NCBI RefSeq assembly: GCF_035593305.1
Contig: NZ_CP141615.1
Location: 248,001 to 312,000 of the forward strand
Length of the DNA: 64,000 nucleotides
Source: Limnochorda sp. L945t
Lineage (GTDB): Bacteria; Bacillota; Limnochordia; Limnochordales; Geochordaceae
Direction of reading: 5' to 3'
Positions 63,715-64,000 of this stretch are shown piece after piece; position 1 is the first letter of the stretch; each line of letters begins with the position of its first letter. The notes under the pieces were generated by a model. That model ran no database searches and was not told where the DNA came from. It saw only the letters and a list, made by a program, of their open reading frames with translations. Both the position numbers and the translations under genes were made by a program.

Positions 63715-64000
63715 TCACTCGCCCCCCTGTTCGCGATCCTGCAGGAAACCGTGGTCGGCCAACAATGCCAGCGTGACGCCGGCCCCGGGCGTCAATGCCC
63801 GCCCGGCGGCCAGCGCCTCCAGCTGGCGTGCCACATAGCGTGCCAGGACGTCCGCTTCGAAGTTGACGCGAGCGCCGGCGCGCAAGTCGCCCAGATTGGT
63901 GTGGTCCAGCGTGTAGGGCACCAGCGCAGCCCAGAAGCCGCCGTCGAAGAGGCCCGCGACGGTGAGGCTCACCCCGTTGATCGCCACCGAACCCTTCAAG
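63715..64000 (-). CDS. ribE: Riboflavin synthase alpha chain, C-terminal part (cut by window edge)
   Basis: The visible 94 residues read [55 protein letters not shown] and a short Glu/Gly-rich tail. This matches the second beta-barrel and C-terminal helix of riboflavin synthase (consensus KGSIAVDGVSLTV and TNLG...VNIEVD). The enzyme dismutates two lumazines to riboflavin. The N-terminal barrel lies outside the window, so this cannot be checked for completeness. Confidence 0.92.
   Translation of the reverse strand, partial: LKGSVAINGVSLTVAGLFDGGFWAALVPYTLDHTNLGDLRAGARVNFEADVLARYVARQLEALAAGRALTPGAGVTLALLADHGFLQDREQGGE

Overview
This window comes from a high-GC, probably thermophilic, Gram-positive-type bacterium of the Bacillota. 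The gene content points there: a ctsR-mcsA-mcsB-clpC operon with a CtsR operator, spmA/spmB spore-maturation genes, disA, a CarD-family regulator next to a PIN-TRAM protein and ispD-ispF, a T-box leader on a methionyl-tRNA synthetase gene, and an XRE/IrrE-type regulator. Protein disulfide oxidoreductase and carboxypeptidase Taq suggest thermophily. A Limnochordia-like lineage would fit, but that is inference from gene content and base composition only. No rRNA, tRNA, CRISPR array, insertion sequence or phage gene was recognised. GTG and TTG starts are common.

Layout. 1-7300: edge of metG with its T-box, a class II aldolase overlapping nadE, a divergent DUF1015 protein, a PepT-like peptidase, and a DUF559 nuclease-fold protein coupled to a YczE-like membrane protein. 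7467-8087: macrodomain gene and a strong hairpin. 8109-11786 (minus): an operon of HMG-CoA lyase, an OmpR-type response regulator, a sensor kinase and an ABC-2 transporter. The kinase 3' end and the ATPase 5' end are missing and the two are joined out of frame at about 9733. 11817-15833: carboxypeptidase Taq, an XRE/IrrE-like regulator and a secreted SIMPL protein. 16461-19586: a NitT/TauT-type ABC system with fused permeases and an ATPase carrying an AAA-associated domain. 19513-24652: endonuclease III, a GltD-like flavoprotein, DoxX, a Fur-family regulator and a sigma-70 factor.

24722-34588 starts with a SAM hydroxide adenosyltransferase. It continues as a collinear glycan cluster: mannose-1-P guanylyltransferase, phosphohexomutase, GT4 glycosyltransferase, an alpha/alpha-toroid-like protein, a second GT4, and a large membrane protein with an alkaline-phosphatase-like ectodomain. 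GDP-mannose supply plus two transferases plus a membrane enzyme suggests a mannose-based glycan or glycolipid, product unknown. This is the best candidate here for an undescribed system.

34684-42133 holds thiol/chaperone genes (glutaredoxin, orphan groES, trxB), ispH, a double-GNAT protein, the threonine-degradation pair tdh-kbl and a class III aminotransferase. 42340-44924 holds PadR plus a small Met/His-rich partner, a compact HELGH peptidase, and spmA-spmB. 45007-49764 is the CtsR regulon with its promoter, operator and a 19-bp terminator. 49827-64000 holds ldh overlapping a convergent MFS gene, trpS, thiolase, csaA, disA, carD-family, PIN-TRAM, ispD-ispF, protein disulfide oxidoreductase, a CsoR-like sensor, a glycosidase-like protein, and the riboflavin genes ribH-ribBA-ribE, the last cut by the window edge.
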